Shown here one piece after another: positions 63,113 to 64,000 of a stretch of DNA of 64,000 nucleotides. The notes beneath the pieces were generated by a model, which saw only the letters and a program-made list of their open reading frames with translations, ran no database searches and was not told the DNA's origin. Position 1 is the first letter of the stretch. The number at the start of each line of letters is the position of its first letter. The stretch covers positions 1,760,236 to 1,824,235 of the forward strand of contig VWZS01000321.1 of NCBI GenBank assembly GCA_013397075.1, read 5' to 3'. This DNA comes from Rhabdornis inornatus. Taxonomy: Eukaryota; Chordata; Aves; Passeriformes; Rhabdornithidae. The position numbers and the translations under genes are program-made.

Positions 63113-64000
63113 ACGCAGATATTGAACATGCACATGAAAAGCCCTCATCAGCTTCACGGGCACTTAAGCACCAGGCAAGACAGTGTCCTTTAGGAAGGCT
63201 CATTTGCCCAATTACAAGAGGGAATTTTGCCCAATAAAATGAAGGGGGCGTCAGCAAGCATGCTAAGGTAGAATCCTTCTAGCCTGCAAGGATTCTAGAT
63301 AGTTACTGTAACTGAGTACAGTGAATTGTACCAAAATCATCATCACCAGCACTCCACTTTCACTGTCTGCTGAACACAAACAGAAGTCAGACAAAAATAG
63401 GAGGGTGGGCACCCAGGAGCATTAACTCACAGCTTGTTGCTTGGCAAACAGAGAGTAGTACTTAACACTGTCTCCTGGAACAATGCATTTGAGACTGCTG
63501 TTCATAATGAGCAGGCTCAGTTTGTCCAAAGTGGGAAAACCCAGAGTATTTTGGTCTGGAGTTTGGTGATTCAGAATGCAAGCTGGACAACAGCCACTGA
63601 TGGAAGCAATAGAGGAAGGGAACAGAGAAGTAAGGATGATACAATAAGTTCTTTCACTGTGGTCTAAGAAAGAGCTTACACCACAAAGACTCAGATGTTT
63701 TTTAAAGCTTTCCTTTCTGAAAAAATATTTAAAATATTAATAATACTTCAACCACTTTTATGGTTTTTATTAAATTTCTAGCTAGAATGAAATCTTGTGG
63801 CACTGATTTTCATAGCATAGAACACACCTTATGAAAGACTCGTTGCCATCCAACCTTCAGTTGCCACTTTACAGGTTAACTGGATTTAACAAAGACTCCT
63901 GTGTTCTCAGTCACTTAAGGAGTGGGGGGAAAATTCCTCAGGCAGCTTTTTTCTCTGCTTCCTCTCTTTACACTATATCCAAAAGAAATCAAAACTTCCA

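Larger units (their letters stand above)
35295..64000. other. Distal upstream flank, gene-poor
   Basis: Nearly 29 kb of AT-rich DNA with no coding exon I can support on either strand. The longest frames are at 43765-44271 plus (T-rich, hydrophobic low-complexity at its start), 52991-53455 minus, 46366-46809 plus and 39563-40003 plus; none has a recognisable motif. The region holds the tandem repeats, palindromes and homopurine tract listed separately. In other vertebrates the 5' side of TMEFF2 is a large gene-poor interval, so regulatory elements or non-coding RNAs are possible but not visible here. Confidence 0.65.

Overview
The window looks like vertebrate nuclear DNA, most likely avian. 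It carries spliced coding exons with consensus GT/AG junctions, introns of several kilobases, AT-rich non-coding sequence and one strong CpG island. I recognised almost no interspersed repeats and no mammalian-type SINEs. That sparsity, plus an assembly gap placed inside the GC-rich promoter, is typical of bird assemblies. The species call is inference. Nothing bacterial, plasmid-borne or phage-like was seen.

The only gene I can support is TMEFF2 (tomoregulin-2), on the minus strand, with only its 5' portion in the window. Three exons can be read directly: exon 2 (25470-25579), exon 3 (19588-19717) and a 27-nt microexon 4 (16771-16797). Exons 2 and 3 together encode the complete first follistatin/Kazal-like module, with ten cysteines. 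Exon 4 encodes the Gly/Ser/Asp linker after it. Phases agree at every junction (1-1, 0-0, 1-1, then 1 out). Exon 1, with the start codon and signal peptide, is not in readable sequence and probably lies in the 366-base run of N at 26931-27296. The second follistatin module, EGF-like domain, transmembrane segment and tail must lie beyond position 1.

Layout: 1-16770, 5' part of intron 4; 16798-19587, intron 3; 19718-25469, intron 2; 25580 to the gap, intron 1; about 26500-28500, CpG island with promoter and probable 5' UTR; 28600-64000, upstream flanking DNA with no gene I can support. In mammals TMEFF2 is followed upstream by a long gene-poor interval, and this flank fits that arrangement.

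The open reading frames elsewhere are short, lack domain signatures and show no conserved splice context, so I treat them as chance. The flanking and intronic DNA does hold some structure: a diverged 120-bp direct duplication (34291-34412 and 35175-35294), perfect palindromes (13248-13270, 63009-63028, 63095-63112), several short tandem duplications, a 55-nt pure purine tract, a GGGCT array with quadruplex potential next to the promoter, and an intronic cluster of paired GATA and homeodomain-like sites. I did not find a convincing new biological system.
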